DNA from: Cupriavidus agavae
Lineage (GTDB): Bacteria > Pseudomonadota > Gammaproteobacteria > Burkholderiales > Burkholderiaceae
NCBI RefSeq assembly: GCF_004217045.1
Contig: NZ_SGXM01000006.1
Span: 181,137-245,136, forward strand
DNA: 64,000 nt
Direction of reading: 5' to 3'
Shown here: positions 37,533-46,316 of the stretch, piece after piece
Layout: each line of letters starts with the position of its first letter
Position numbering within the stretch: position 1 is the stretch's first letter
The notes under the pieces: model-generated
Told to the model about the DNA's origin: nothing
Seen by the model: only the letters and a program-made list of their open reading frames with translations
Database searches by the model: none
Program-made: the position numbers and the translations under genes

Positions 37533-38432
37533 ATGACATTCAAGCAGCTCGAAGCGATTTACTGGGTGGTGCACCTGGGCGGATTTGCCCAGGCCGCTAA
37601 CAGAATGCACACGACCCAGTCCGCAGTTTCGAAACGCATCCAGGAGTTGGAGGCGCTATTCGACACCCCTCTATTCGACCGTTCAATGCGCTCAGCCCGT
37701 CTCACCGAGAAGGGGGAAGAGATGTACTTGTTGGCGAAACGATTACTGGAGGAGAGAGATGCCGCAGTCGAGCAGTTCCAGCGTCCCGAAGTACTGGAGC
37801 GCCACGTACGCGTGGGCGTCACCGAATTGACGGCGATGACCTGGCTGCCGCGCCTCATTGGCGCGATTCAGGAAACGTACCCAAGAGTCATCATCGAGCC
37901 GCATGTCGATGTGAGCGTGGTGCTCCGCGACAAACTACTCGCGGACGAGGTCGACCTCATGGTGGTTCCTGAAGTCTTTGATGACCACCGGTTTGCAGTG
38001 ACACGCGTCGGCGCTGTGGAGAACGCCTGGATGTGCAAGCCCGGTTTGGTACCCCGCCGAAAGCGGCACCAGATGCATGAACTGGCTCAACAGCGGCTGC
38101 TGGCTCAGGACAGCCGCTCGGGGACGGGCCAGCTCTACAACAAATGGCTACATGCCCAAGGTGTCAAATCGGAAAACGTCCTGTACAGCAATAGCGTCGT
38201 TGCAATCATAGGACTGACCGTGTCGGGGATGGGAATCAGCTACCTTCCCAAGTCTTGCCTTGCTCCGATGGTCGAAGCTGGCGCGCTTGAAGTACTTCAA
38301 ATCAGCCCAGCGCTTCCGCAAGCGAATTACGCCGCAGTCTGCAAGATCGAGAGGAAGAGCGTGCTGGTCTCTTCCATCATCGAGTTGGCGAAGGGCACAT
38401 GCGATTTCAGCCGAATGTTCCAGACCGACTGA
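37533..38432 (+). CDS. LysR-family regulator (AcnX operon side)
   Basis: A 299-residue LysR protein with the helix-turn-helix at residues 1-60 (MTFKQLEAIYWVVHLGGFAQ) and an effector domain. CAGGAG precedes the ATG at 37533, so an upstream ATG at 37497 is less likely. It is divergent from the AcnX operon, with a 290-base spacer that includes AT-rich sequence and ATTTA/TAAAT inverted arms near 37455-37480. It probably controls that operon. Confidence 0.88.
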   Translation: MTFKQLEAIYWVVHLGGFAQAANRMHTTQSAVSKRIQELEALFDTPLFDRSMRSARLTEKGEEMYLLAKRLLEERDAAVEQFQRPEVLERHVRVGVTELTAMTWLPRLIGAIQETYPRVIIEPHVDVSVVLRDKLLADEVDLMVVPEVFDDHRFAVTRVGAVENAWMCKPGLVPRRKRHQMHELAQQRLLAQDSRSGTGQLYNKWLHAQGVKSENVLYSNSVVAIIGLTVSGMGISYLPKSCLAPMVEAGALEVLQISPALPQANYAAVCKIERKSVLVSSIIELAKGTCDFSRMFQTD

Positions 38433-38654
38433 TGTATGCCACAAACAGAAAAGGGACTGTCCTACCGCAGCTCACGCAATAGTCATGACGACCGCGCTTG
38501 AACAACTCGGAATGACCGCACAACTTCGCACCTGGCGACAAGCAACTCAATGGCGCCGGCCTCGCCCTCCAGGGACACCGTTTGGGACAGAGAAGAAACA
38601 TCCAGGAACGTAGTGCGGCGCGCGTCACCCCTCTACTCTAGAAGCCTCGGCGCA

Positions 38655-40121
38655 CTAGCGAATCGTGAAAGGGTTTCCCGTGGGTGCGCCAGTATTGATC
38701 CAAACGCTCTTTGTCTGGAGGTACGACTCAATCGCCGAGAGCCCATTCTCCCGGCCAAGGCCAGAGTCCTTGTATCCGCCGAACGGCGACATGAAGCTTA
38801 CAGCGCGATATGTATTGACCCAGACGGTGCCGGCTTGAATTCGGTCTGACATGCGAAATGCGCGGCCGATATCGCGTGTCCAGACGCCTGCGCCGAGCCC
38901 GTAGCAACTGTCATTCGCAATCGCCACCGCGTCGTCTTCGGTCCTGAATTTCAGAATCGACAGGACCGGTCCAAACACTTCTTCTTGAGCGATTTGCATC
39001 TTCGGCTCGACATTGGAGAATATCGTTGGCTCGACAAACCAACCGCCACGACTTGCCGGCTTTCCACCTAGCAAGAGCGTTGCTCCTTCCGCCTTAGCAA
39101 TCTCGATGTAGGACAGAACCTTTTCGTATTGTGCCGCTGTCGTAATTGGCCCAACCTGCGTAGTGGCCTCCATCGGATTTCCCAGTTTCGCAGTCTTAGC
39201 CAATGCAAGAAGCTTCTCGACGAATGCGTCATAAATGCCTTCCTGGAGAAGAAGACGAGAGCCGGCAATGCACGTCTGACCGCTGGCAGCAAAGATACCG
39301 GAAACAGCGCCATTGACGGCGTCATCGAGATTGGCATCTTCGAAGACGATGTTGGGCGATTTGCCCCCCAACTCCAGGCTCACATGTTTGAACTGTGCAG
39401 CGCACTGCTGGTTGATGACCCGGCCCGTTGCGTCAGAGCCCGTGAACGTCACCTTCTTCACCAACGGATGCGTCACGAGCGGAGAGCCAACCTCCCCGCC
39501 AAACCCGGTCACCACGTTGAACACTCCCGGCGGAAATCCTGCGTCCTGGAAGAGGACTGCCAGTTCGAGCGCAGAGACCGACGTGAACTCCGACGGCTTG
39601 ACAACAACCGTGCAACCAGCGGCTAACGCCGGCGCAATCTTCCATGCCAGAAGCATCAGCGGCGAATTCCATGGCGTGATGGCTGCAACCACTCCAAGCG
39701 GTTCCTTGCGCGTGTAGTTGAAGTAGCCCTTCTTGTCCAAGGGAATAACCGCCCCTTCAACCTTGTCGGCGAGACCGCCGAAATAGTAGAACCACTGTGG
39801 CAGATACTTCAACTGGGCACCCATCTCCGCCAACAGTTTGCCGTTGTCCTGCACTTCAAACTCGGCCAGGCGGTCAGCATTCTCGGCGATGAGATCCCCG
39901 AGTTTCCGAAGCAAAGCGCCACGCTGCGTAGCCGTCATCTCCGCCCACGGCCCCGAGCGGAAAGCCCTGTCCGCCGCCCGCACGGCACGGTCGACATCTG
40001 CGGTCCCGCCGCGAGCCACTCCAGCCCAAGGTTGCCCGGTGTACGGATTGTGGGTCTCGAACCAGCGGCCGTCGGCCGCGTTGTCAAAGGCCCCATCAAT
40101 GAACATTGGATACTGCTTCAT
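38655..40121 (-). CDS. aldehyde dehydrogenase
   Basis: A 488-residue NAD(P)-dependent aldehyde dehydrogenase. The general base Glu lies in SLELGGKSPN, the nucleophile Cys in GQTCIAGSR, and the cofactor region in FTGSDATGR. It follows the two-subunit ThDP decarboxylase genes by 28 bases on the same strand, so it probably oxidises the aldehyde they make from a 2-oxo acid. The exact substrate is unknown. Confidence 0.9.
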   Translation of the reverse strand: MKQYPMFIDGAFDNAADGRWFETHNPYTGQPWAGVARGGTADVDRAVRAADRAFRSGPWAEMTATQRGALLRKLGDLIAENADRLAEFEVQDNGKLLAEMGAQLKYLPQWFYYFGGLADKVEGAVIPLDKKGYFNYTRKEPLGVVAAITPWNSPLMLLAWKIAPALAAGCTVVVKPSEFTSVSALELAVLFQDAGFPPGVFNVVTGFGGEVGSPLVTHPLVKKVTFTGSDATGRVINQQCAAQFKHVSLELGGKSPNIVFEDANLDDAVNGAVSGIFAASGQTCIAGSRLLLQEGIYDAFVEKLLALAKTAKLGNPMEATTQVGPITTAAQYEKVLSYIEIAKAEGATLLLGGKPASRGGWFVEPTIFSNVEPKMQIAQEEVFGPVLSILKFRTEDDAVAIANDSCYGLGAGVWTRDIGRAFRMSDRIQAGTVWVNTYRAVSFMSPFGGYKDSGLGRENGLSAIESYLQTKSVWINTGAPTGNPFTIR

Positions 40122-40149
40122 GGCACTTTTCTCTCTTCAGCCTTGATGT

Positions 40150-40746
40150 TTAGAAAGGGGCCAAACCAAGATGCTCGCGGAAGCGGTTCTTGACGTAGAC
40201 ACCATCCCGCGACGGCAGAGCGCGCTGGGGTTCTTCGGTCGAAATGTAGACCTGCGCGACCGTCATCCCATCTGCTTTCCGGATTTCACCAACCAGGGAG
40301 TCCAACTCCTCGACGTTGGAAATCTCGAGTGTCTTCGGAACACCAACAGCCTTCGCGACTTGCGAGAGATTGGTGCCCAGGCTGGTATGGCTCTGCTGCA
40401 TTCCCGTTTCGCCGAAGTGTCCGTTGTCCAGGATAACGACAGAGAGATTGTTGAGACGCTGCGCCGCGGCCGTGGCCAGGCTGCCGATACCCATGAGCTG
40501 CTCACCATCACCCGTGATGGCAATCACGGTCTTCTCGGGCTGCGCCACGGCCAGGCCGAGCGCCAAGGAGGTGGAGCCGCCCATCGCACCCCACAGGTAG
40601 AAGTTGCTGGCGCGGTCACCGGCGGCGAACACATCGTAGGAAGGCGAGCCGAGACCGGAGACGACCAGCGCCTCGGGAAATTGCTTCAGGAGTTCTGCCA
40701 CGAACTTGCGGCGGTCGATACCGTTCTTGGGGGTAGAGGTCGTCAT
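40150..40746 (-). CDS. ThDP-dependent 2-oxo acid decarboxylase, beta (PP domain) subunit
   Basis: A 198-residue protein equal to the C-terminal pyrophosphate-binding domain of ThDP decarboxylases: GDGEQLMGIGSLATAAA with Asn-Asn after it marks the cofactor motif, and YLWGAMGGSTSLALGLA precedes it. This split form matches sulfopyruvate decarboxylase ComE and phosphonopyruvate decarboxylase. The ATG at 40746 touches the upstream stop; another at 40761 would overlap it. Confidence 0.85.
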   Translation of the reverse strand: MTTSTPKNGIDRRKFVAELLKQFPEALVVSGLGSPSYDVFAAGDRASNFYLWGAMGGSTSLALGLAVAQPEKTVIAITGDGEQLMGIGSLATAAAQRLNNLSVVILDNGHFGETGMQQSHTSLGTNLSQVAKAVGVPKTLEISNVEELDSLVGEIRKADGMTVAQVYISTEEPQRALPSRDGVYVKNRFREHLGLAPF

Positions 40747-40748
40747 GT

Positions 40749-41282
40749 TCAGCGCATCCACTTTTTGCGGCCAATCAGGCTCTGGGACAGAAGGATTGCA
40801 ACGCGGTTGCCGGCGTCGAACGCGGACACGAGGCCAGCGTCCACAATCTCCGCCGCCTCGTCTGGGGAGTTTACTCGGTAGACCGTGATACCCATGAGCT
40901 CAAGCGCCCCCTCCGTCGCGAGTCCCATCGAGTTTTGCCATGGGTTGAACTCGGCGTACTCGCCTCGCATCGTCACGAGCGTGAAGAACGGGAAACGGCA
41001 GCTGTCGAGAAGCGAGAACATGTTCACGCAATTGCCTACGCCGCTGCTCTGCATCAGCAGCACAGCTCGCTGACCACCGAGCCATGCGCCGCTGACCACA
41101 GCCACGCCCTCTTCCTCAGTGGTAAGCACGATGTCCCGGATATCCGGGTCAGCCTTGGCACGTTTGATGACATGCGAATGGCCAGCATCGGGCACATACG
41201 CGACCTGTTGGACATTGTTCTCTTTGAGGGTCTGGAAGATGGCCTCATGCCACTCAAGCGGCTCGGAGTTGGGACTGGTCAT
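40749..41282 (-). CDS. ThDP-dependent 2-oxo acid decarboxylase, alpha (PYR domain) subunit
   Basis: A 177-residue protein equal to the N-terminal pyrimidine-binding domain: VAYVPDAGHSHVI, then TTEEEGVAVVSGAWLGG with the catalytic Glu, and QSSGVGNCVNMFSLL. This matches ComD-type subunits. With the beta subunit it should decarboxylate a 2-oxo acid to an aldehyde. It starts the operon with the aldehyde dehydrogenase and is divergent from a LysR gene. Confidence 0.85.
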   Translation of the reverse strand: MTSPNSEPLEWHEAIFQTLKENNVQQVAYVPDAGHSHVIKRAKADPDIRDIVLTTEEEGVAVVSGAWLGGQRAVLLMQSSGVGNCVNMFSLLDSCRFPFFTLVTMRGEYAEFNPWQNSMGLATEGALELMGITVYRVNSPDEAAEIVDAGLVSAFDAGNRVAILLSQSLIGRKKWMR

Positions 41283-41321
41283 AGTGGGCAGTGGGTACTC
41301 GTTAGGGGGGCAACGCTGCTA

Positions 41322-41349
41322 TCATAGTTTTGTTGGTGAATGACTATGA
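41322..41349. promoter_or_regulatory. candidate LysR operator
   Basis: TCATAGT and ACTATGA are perfect inverted arms with 14 bases between them, within the 119-base divergent region between the ThDP decarboxylase operon and its LysR gene. The size and place fit a LysR recognition site. Confidence 0.5.
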
Positions 41350-41401
41350 AATACAATTATCTGATGCCAGGCATCACGATTCTGAATAGGACGGGGACCC
41401 C

Positions 41402-42328
41402 ATGGATATCAAGCAGCTGCGCGCCCTCCTTGCGATTGCCGAGACGGGTAGCGCCACCAAGGCAGCAGACCTCTTGCGCATCGTTCAGCCCGCAGTGTCG
41501 AGGCATGTGCGCCTCCTGGAAGAAGAGCTGGGCGTGGAGCTTTTTGAACGTGAGCGGCATGGCATGGTGCTCACCGAGGCCGGCCGAACAATGGCGGAGT
41601 ACGGTCGTCGCGCCATCCAGGAACTCGACCGCGCGAAGGCGCAAATCAAGCCCGCAAGCCGCGAACTGTCGGGCACTGCAGCTATTGGCCTGCTTCCCAG
41701 CACCTGCGAGCTCCTCGCGACGGAACTCGTCTCTGCGGTGAAAGCAAAACACCCACAACTGGTCGTCCGAATCAACGCCGGGTATGCAGGCAACGTGCTG
41801 GAGTGGCTGGAGGCTGGCGACGTCGAAGTCGCGTTGCTCTACGACACCATAGTGTCTTCGAACCTTGCCGTCGAACCGCTGCTCGATGAGCAGCTGTATC
41901 TCATCGGCGCACCGGGAACGCTGAGTGGTAGCGAGCAGACGATTGAAGGCCTGAAGGACATCCCCCTCGTCTTACCCAACGCTCATCACGGATTGCGAGG
42001 CGTGGTCGAGCACGCATGCGCAGTGGCGGGCATCACGCCAACGGTGGCCATGGAAACGAATGCGCTTAGCGTACAGAAAGCCCTCGTTGCACAAGGTTTC
42101 GGTTACTCAGTGTTGCCCAGTTCCGCCATATCCGGAGAACTGGAAGCGGGCACGCTCGCTGGGGCGCCCATCGTCTCGCCGAATCTCTCCCGACGCATCG
42201 TCATCGCTCAGGCGAGCAGTCGCCGCCCCTCCCCAGCTAGCAGCTTCGTCGCCGGGGAGCTGGTTGCACTGATGCGGCGCCTTGTTCTTGACGGAGCATG
42301 GCCCGGAGCAACCTGGATTGGCGCATGA
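41402..42328 (+). CDS. LysR-family regulator (ThDP decarboxylase operon side)
   Basis: A 308-residue LysR protein: helix-turn-helix in residues 1-60 (MDIKQLRALLAIAETGSATK), effector domain with HPQLVVRINAGYAG. The type resembles Nac/TsaR-like regulators. It is divergent from the decarboxylase/aldehyde dehydrogenase operon and faces a Bug gene that ends 31 bases away on the other strand. Confidence 0.9.
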   Translation: MDIKQLRALLAIAETGSATKAADLLRIVQPAVSRHVRLLEEELGVELFERERHGMVLTEAGRTMAEYGRRAIQELDRAKAQIKPASRELSGTAAIGLLPSTCELLATELVSAVKAKHPQLVVRINAGYAGNVLEWLEAGDVEVALLYDTIVSSNLAVEPLLDEQLYLIGAPGTLSGSEQTIEGLKDIPLVLPNAHHGLRGVVEHACAVAGITPTVAMETNALSVQKALVAQGFGYSVLPSSAISGELEAGTLAGAPIVSPNLSRRIVIAQASSRRPSPASSFVAGELVALMRRLVLDGAWPGATWIGA

Positions 42329-42358
42329 GGCGTAACGCCTGCGATGCGCTGGCGGGTG

Positions 42359-43321
42359 TCATTCCTGCTGGATGCTGCCCGCCTTGATAACCTCTGCCCA
42401 ACGACGCGTTTCCGCTTTCACGAAAGCCGCTGCTTTTTCAGGCGTGGAGTCCAGAACGGGTTCCACACCAATTTTTTGCATGCGCTGTTGGACATCGGGA
42501 TCTTTTACTGTGGCAAGCAGTGTAGCGCTCAGCTTCTCCACCACAGCGGCGGGAGTTCCCTTGGGAACCATCACCATGTTCCAGATTGAGGTCTCATAGG
42601 AAGGGAAACCTGCTTCCTTCATCGTCGGCACGTTGGGAAGCACCGATGAGCGCGTGGCCGTGGTCACGGCGAATGCCTTCAGCTTGCCCGACTGCACCAT
42701 TGGAGCGGCCGTCGACACTGCGTCGGTGATGAACGGAATATCGCCAGAAATCACCGATTGAATCGCCTGGCTGGCACCGCGGAACGGGACATGGGTGACC
42801 TGCAGTTTCTCCTGGTTTGCCAGCAGTTCGACGGCCATATGCAATGCGCTTCCCTTGCCCGCGGAGCCATAGGTGTACTTTCCCGGATTCTTCTTGATGT
42901 CGTCGATGAATTCCTTGGCCGTATTTGCTTTCACGGAGGGGTTCACGGCGAGCACCATGGGAACCGAGGCCACGACCGACACTGGAACGACATCATCGGA
43001 ATCGTACGGCAGACGCTTGTACAGCGACGCATTGATAGCGTGTGAGCTGGTGCCGAGAAGAAGCGTATAGCCATCCGCCTTCGACTTGGCTACCGCGTCA
43101 GTCGCGATACTGCCGCCCGCCCCAGCCCGGTTTTCTACAACTACCGACTGGCCGAGAAGCGCACTCATTTTGTTGGCGACAATCCGAGCCACCAGGTCGG
43201 TACTTCCACCTGCGGCGAAGCCAACGATAAGACGCACGGGGTGGTCAGGATAGTTTTGCTGTGCGCAAGCGCTGCAGGAGATGAGGGCGCCAACCCCCAC
43301 TTTGATGATGAAGTTTTTCAT
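42359..43321 (-). CDS. Bug/TctC-family periplasmic receptor
   Basis: A 320-residue receptor with signal peptide (ending SACAQQ-like; a Cys before the cleavage site might make it a lipoprotein) and motifs YPDHPVRLIVGFAAGGSTD and VVENRAGAGGSIATDAV. It stands alone on this strand between two regulators. No TctA/TctB genes accompany it. Confidence 0.88.
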   Translation of the reverse strand: MKNFIIKVGVGALISCSACAQQNYPDHPVRLIVGFAAGGSTDLVARIVANKMSALLGQSVVVENRAGAGGSIATDAVAKSKADGYTLLLGTSSHAINASLYKRLPYDSDDVVPVSVVASVPMVLAVNPSVKANTAKEFIDDIKKNPGKYTYGSAGKGSALHMAVELLANQEKLQVTHVPFRGASQAIQSVISGDIPFITDAVSTAAPMVQSGKLKAFAVTTATRSSVLPNVPTMKEAGFPSYETSIWNMVMVPKGTPAAVVEKLSATLLATVKDPDVQQRMQKIGVEPVLDSTPEKAAAFVKAETRRWAEVIKAGSIQQE

Positions 43322-44012
43322 GTCTCTTCCGTGTAGTTGTGTTTTGTGGGTTAGCGCCTGCTACACCCCTGTGAACTCATGTTATCCACGGAAGCCTGCG
43401 ATAGAGAAATAGAATATTCATAGCCTGCCATCACCGAATTGCATACCTCGCCGACCAGACTATTGCGAACCAAATTTTGGGCAAAGCAACAAAAATGGCC
43501 TGCGCTTGGCGGGGCCGAAAAGGTCCCAGAACGGAACCCGCTTTGGACTGAGCAATCGAAGCGTGACTTTAGGGTGCTTCGACCTTCATCATTTCGGAAG
43601 CGGCCGCTATTTCCGCTCTCGGACTTCATTCAGGTTTGGAGGCCAGCGGGCGTTTGCCTGTCGACGGGAACGACTTGCGCGCCGAGTTCATCCAGCCGCT
43701 TGGCGACCACTGGGTCCTTCAGCGCCTGCTGGAGCGCCTTTGTCAGCCTTGCCGTCACAGCTGGAGACGTGTCGTCTCTCCGATGTGTGTAACGGATTTC
43801 GCTAACGTATTCGTCTGACCGTTCGGTGGAGAGCGGTAGTCCACGAGATAACAAGCCGCCATCCGCGGGTGCACGGCGCATTGGCCCACTTAGCGATTGC
43901 TAAGTGCCTGATTGCGGGGCATTCCGCCTAGCTTTTCATGTCATGCAAAATTTGTGCTTCTAATGCATTGGTCCACATGCTGCGATCTTGTGGCAATCAG
44001 GCAGGAATTCCT
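43322..44012. other. intergenic stretch with a Bug remnant
   Basis: Apart from the short receptor fragment on the minus strand at 43630-43767, nothing in this stretch shows coding features. It seems to be decayed DNA before the GntR gene. Confidence 0.4.
43630..43767 (-). pseudogene. Bug/TctC C-terminal fragment
   Basis: About 45 residues (SPAVTARLTKALQQALKDPV, then VAKRLDELGAQVV) match the typical end of Bug receptors. The N-terminal 85 percent is missing and the last segment ends early at TGA. It is probably the remnant of the gene once controlled by the neighbouring GntR regulator. Confidence 0.65.
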
Positions 44013-44028
44013 ATATGTTCGAACATAT
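44013..44028. promoter_or_regulatory. palindromic operator, probably of the GntR regulator
   Basis: ATATGTTCGAACATAT is a perfect 16-base palindrome 83 bases before the GntR start. A further GAACAT half-site follows at about 44041. Such dyads are typical of GntR/HutC autoregulation. Confidence 0.6.
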
Positions 44029-44111
44029 CTGCCACCATACGAACATCTCTTAGAGATCAGTGTTAACCCTTACGTGGCGGCGCGAAAGACGCCACGTGCA
44101 TTGAACAACCA

Positions 44112-44843
44112 ATGAGCAAGACAAACTCCGCAGAGATCAGCCGCACGCTGCTCGACGGCATTAAGACGGGTCGTTTTCCGGTGGGCGCTCTGCTCCCTAC
44201 CGAGTTCGAGCTATGCGAGCAATTCCAGGCCAGCCGCTACACGATTCGGGCGGTATTGCAGGAGTTGCAGGACATGGGGCTGGTGTCGCGCCGCAAGAAC
44301 GTGGGCACGCGCGTCGAGGCCACGCGGCCGAAAGCCGTGTTCAAGCCGACGCTGGCGTCGGTGGAAGACCTGATGCAGTTCGGTGAAGCGCACCGCCGCG
44401 TCGTGCAGTCCGTGGAGACGGTGATCGCGCCGGCGGAGGTGGCGGCCGATCTCGGCGGCCCACCTGATACGCAATGGCTGCGCATCTCCAGCGTGCGTTT
44501 GGACGACGGGGCCAGCGCCGCGCCGATGGCATGGACCGACATCTATATCGATGCCTGCTATGCCGACATCGGGCCGATCGTACGTGACACGCCGGACGTG
44601 CTCGTCAGTTCCTTGATCCAGTCACGCCATGGACGGTCAATCGCCGAGATCGAACAGGATGTACGAGCCTCGACGCTGCAGGATGCGCGCATCGGCGATG
44701 CGCTTGGACTGGCGCTCGGTGCACCCGTACTGAAAATCATCCGCCGCTATTTTGACGAAACGGGCGAGACGTTCGAGGTTTCGGTGACGATCCATCCCGC
44801 GGAAACCTTCTCCGTGACGACGCGAATGAAGCGTACCAGCTGA
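44112..44843 (+). CDS. GntR/HutC-family regulator with UTRA domain
   Basis: A 243-residue regulator: GntR winged helix at residues about 5-70 (LLPTEFELCEQFQASRYTIR) and a UTRA ligand domain to the end (WLRISSVRLDDG, HPAETFSVTTRMKR). It should respond to a small effector. Its normal targets are not evident because the flanking DNA to the left is decayed. Confidence 0.88.
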   Translation: MSKTNSAEISRTLLDGIKTGRFPVGALLPTEFELCEQFQASRYTIRAVLQELQDMGLVSRRKNVGTRVEATRPKAVFKPTLASVEDLMQFGEAHRRVVQSVETVIAPAEVAADLGGPPDTQWLRISSVRLDDGASAAPMAWTDIYIDACYADIGPIVRDTPDVLVSSLIQSRHGRSIAEIEQDVRASTLQDARIGDALGLALGAPVLKIIRRYFDETGETFEVSVTIHPAETFSVTTRMKRTS

Positions 44844-45218
44844 TCAGAGCATGACAACGGCCATAGATATTCTTGATGAGAGAAGATCTTTTTCGATGAC
44901 TGGCAACCGCATAGAGCGTTGAAGTATCGTTCGCCTCGGGGGTTCCGGCGGGCCGCAATATGATCAACTTAGCGGTGTTTGGGTGACCTGACTTACAGGG
45001 TCAACTCCACAAGCTTCGGGACGGGGCGGAGTGATAGATCGAAGGAATTTGTTCCGGCCAATAGCGGACTTCGTCCGTGCCGTGCCGATCGTCGCGCCAC
45101 AACTGTGCCTGTGCCGGATTGGCCATGCGTAGTGCCGAAGCCCAGCCCGATTTCGTAGGAGGGATGCTCGCTAAGAGTGGTCGGAAGCTGCCTTCGGCAC
45201 CAAGCTCGCTCGCACCGA
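44844..45218. other. intergenic stretch, no gene seen
   Basis: About 375 bases without recognisable coding or RNA features. Confidence 0.35.
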
Positions 45219-45440
45219 TCAGGACTTGTGGCGATAGTTGATTCGACCCTTTGTGAGGTCATATGGCGACATTACGAGCGTAACGCGGTCACCTGCAAGA
45301 ACGCGTATGCGATTCTTCTTCAACCGCCCCGAGGAGTACGCCCAGACCTCGAAGCCGTTTTCCAGAATGACCCGGAAGCGGTTGTCCGGCAGGACTTCCG
45401 ACACCTTACCGCCAAATTACACCAGTTCTTCTTTAGCCAA
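45219..45440 (-). pseudogene. infA: IF-1 (infA) paralog with nonsense codon 8
   Basis: Read from a TTG at 45440 (preceded by GAGGAG), the frame gives LAKEELV, then TAA at 45417-45419, then [20 protein letters not shown] and the rest of a typical IF-1 (73 codons in all), including [19 protein letters not shown] single base change from GAA or CAA explains the stop. Re-initiation at GTG 45404 would give a 61-residue protein lacking the first strand. The organism must have another infA. Confidence 0.8.
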
Positions 45441-45726
45441 GATTGCTCCTCGCCGTAGCTAGGGGGCTACGTGATGAGGTGACGCGATCGTCTGCATGCA
45501 CCAGTTGCTGTACACGCATGCCGACGGCGACGCGCTCACCTGCGCGGCGGGCCGCTTGCTTGGCCCTGAGCTCGGAGCCGTGCGTGGCATGCCGCATCGA
45601 GACGTTGGCGACGACGCGCTCGGAGCCATTGCTGTACTCCGAGATCATGTAGTTTGCGAACCAAACGCCTGGTGTTTGCTGGATGGGATACACCGAGACG
45701 GTGAATGGAGTGATGCTTGTATTCAA
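45433..45726 (-). CDS. small conserved protein next to infA
   Basis: From a TTG at 45726 with AGGAA upstream, 97 residues: TSITPFTVSVYPIQQTPGVW, then FANYMISEYSNGSERVVANV and a helix with many Ala/Arg. This resembles short hypothetical proteins in Burkholderiales. Its end overlaps the infA start by eight bases. Function unknown; the C-terminal part may be altered. Confidence 0.5.
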   Translation of the reverse strand: MNTSITPFTVSVYPIQQTPGVWFANYMISEYSNGSERVVANVSMRHATHGSELRAKQAARRAGERVAVGMRVQQLVHADDRVTSSRSPLATARSNLG

Positions 45727-46316
45727 ATTGTTCCTGTCGAGAGGCACTCGATCTGATAGCGTCGTCTGGCACCACTCGGTACGAGCGGGTGCGCTTAACG
45801 GCAGTCGGTAGCCATTGGAAAAAACAGTGTCGCTCTCGCGCGCTTGCGGAGGCGAAGAACTGAGGTGAGATGGACCTTGCTTTCGCAACCCGACGCTCTA
45901 GATTTGCGCGCCAGTTGCGGAGCGGACATTGCCGCAGGTCAGATGTGGTTGGGGGCGCCCGTCACTACAAAAGGATCGTGTGTACGCCCGAGAGGCCGCG
46001 ATTGCTCTTCTACTGATTTTGTCTGCGGCCGGCACCTTGACATCGAGACGAGTCGACGTATAGGAAGGGAGCCAATGATACCACTACTGGCGGTTTGCCG
46101 CTGGCGGGGGCCATGCCGTTGGCACAATCGCATTCCGCCGATCGATCTTCCAGGCACTAGGCCGGCCACAATGTCCTCGCCATGGCACACTGCTGCGCGC
46201 TTGGCTTGACCCAGGTTGGACCATTGGACGTGAGGAACGGTGAAGACCCGACCAGTAATAATCAAAGCTTGGTGAATAGATATCTCCTTGGACTGACAGC
46301 CTTGATTGGCCGTCCC
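45727..46316. other. intergenic stretch, no gene seen
   Basis: About 590 bases. Open frames exist on both strands but none shows a family pattern or a ribosome site. Confidence 0.35.
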
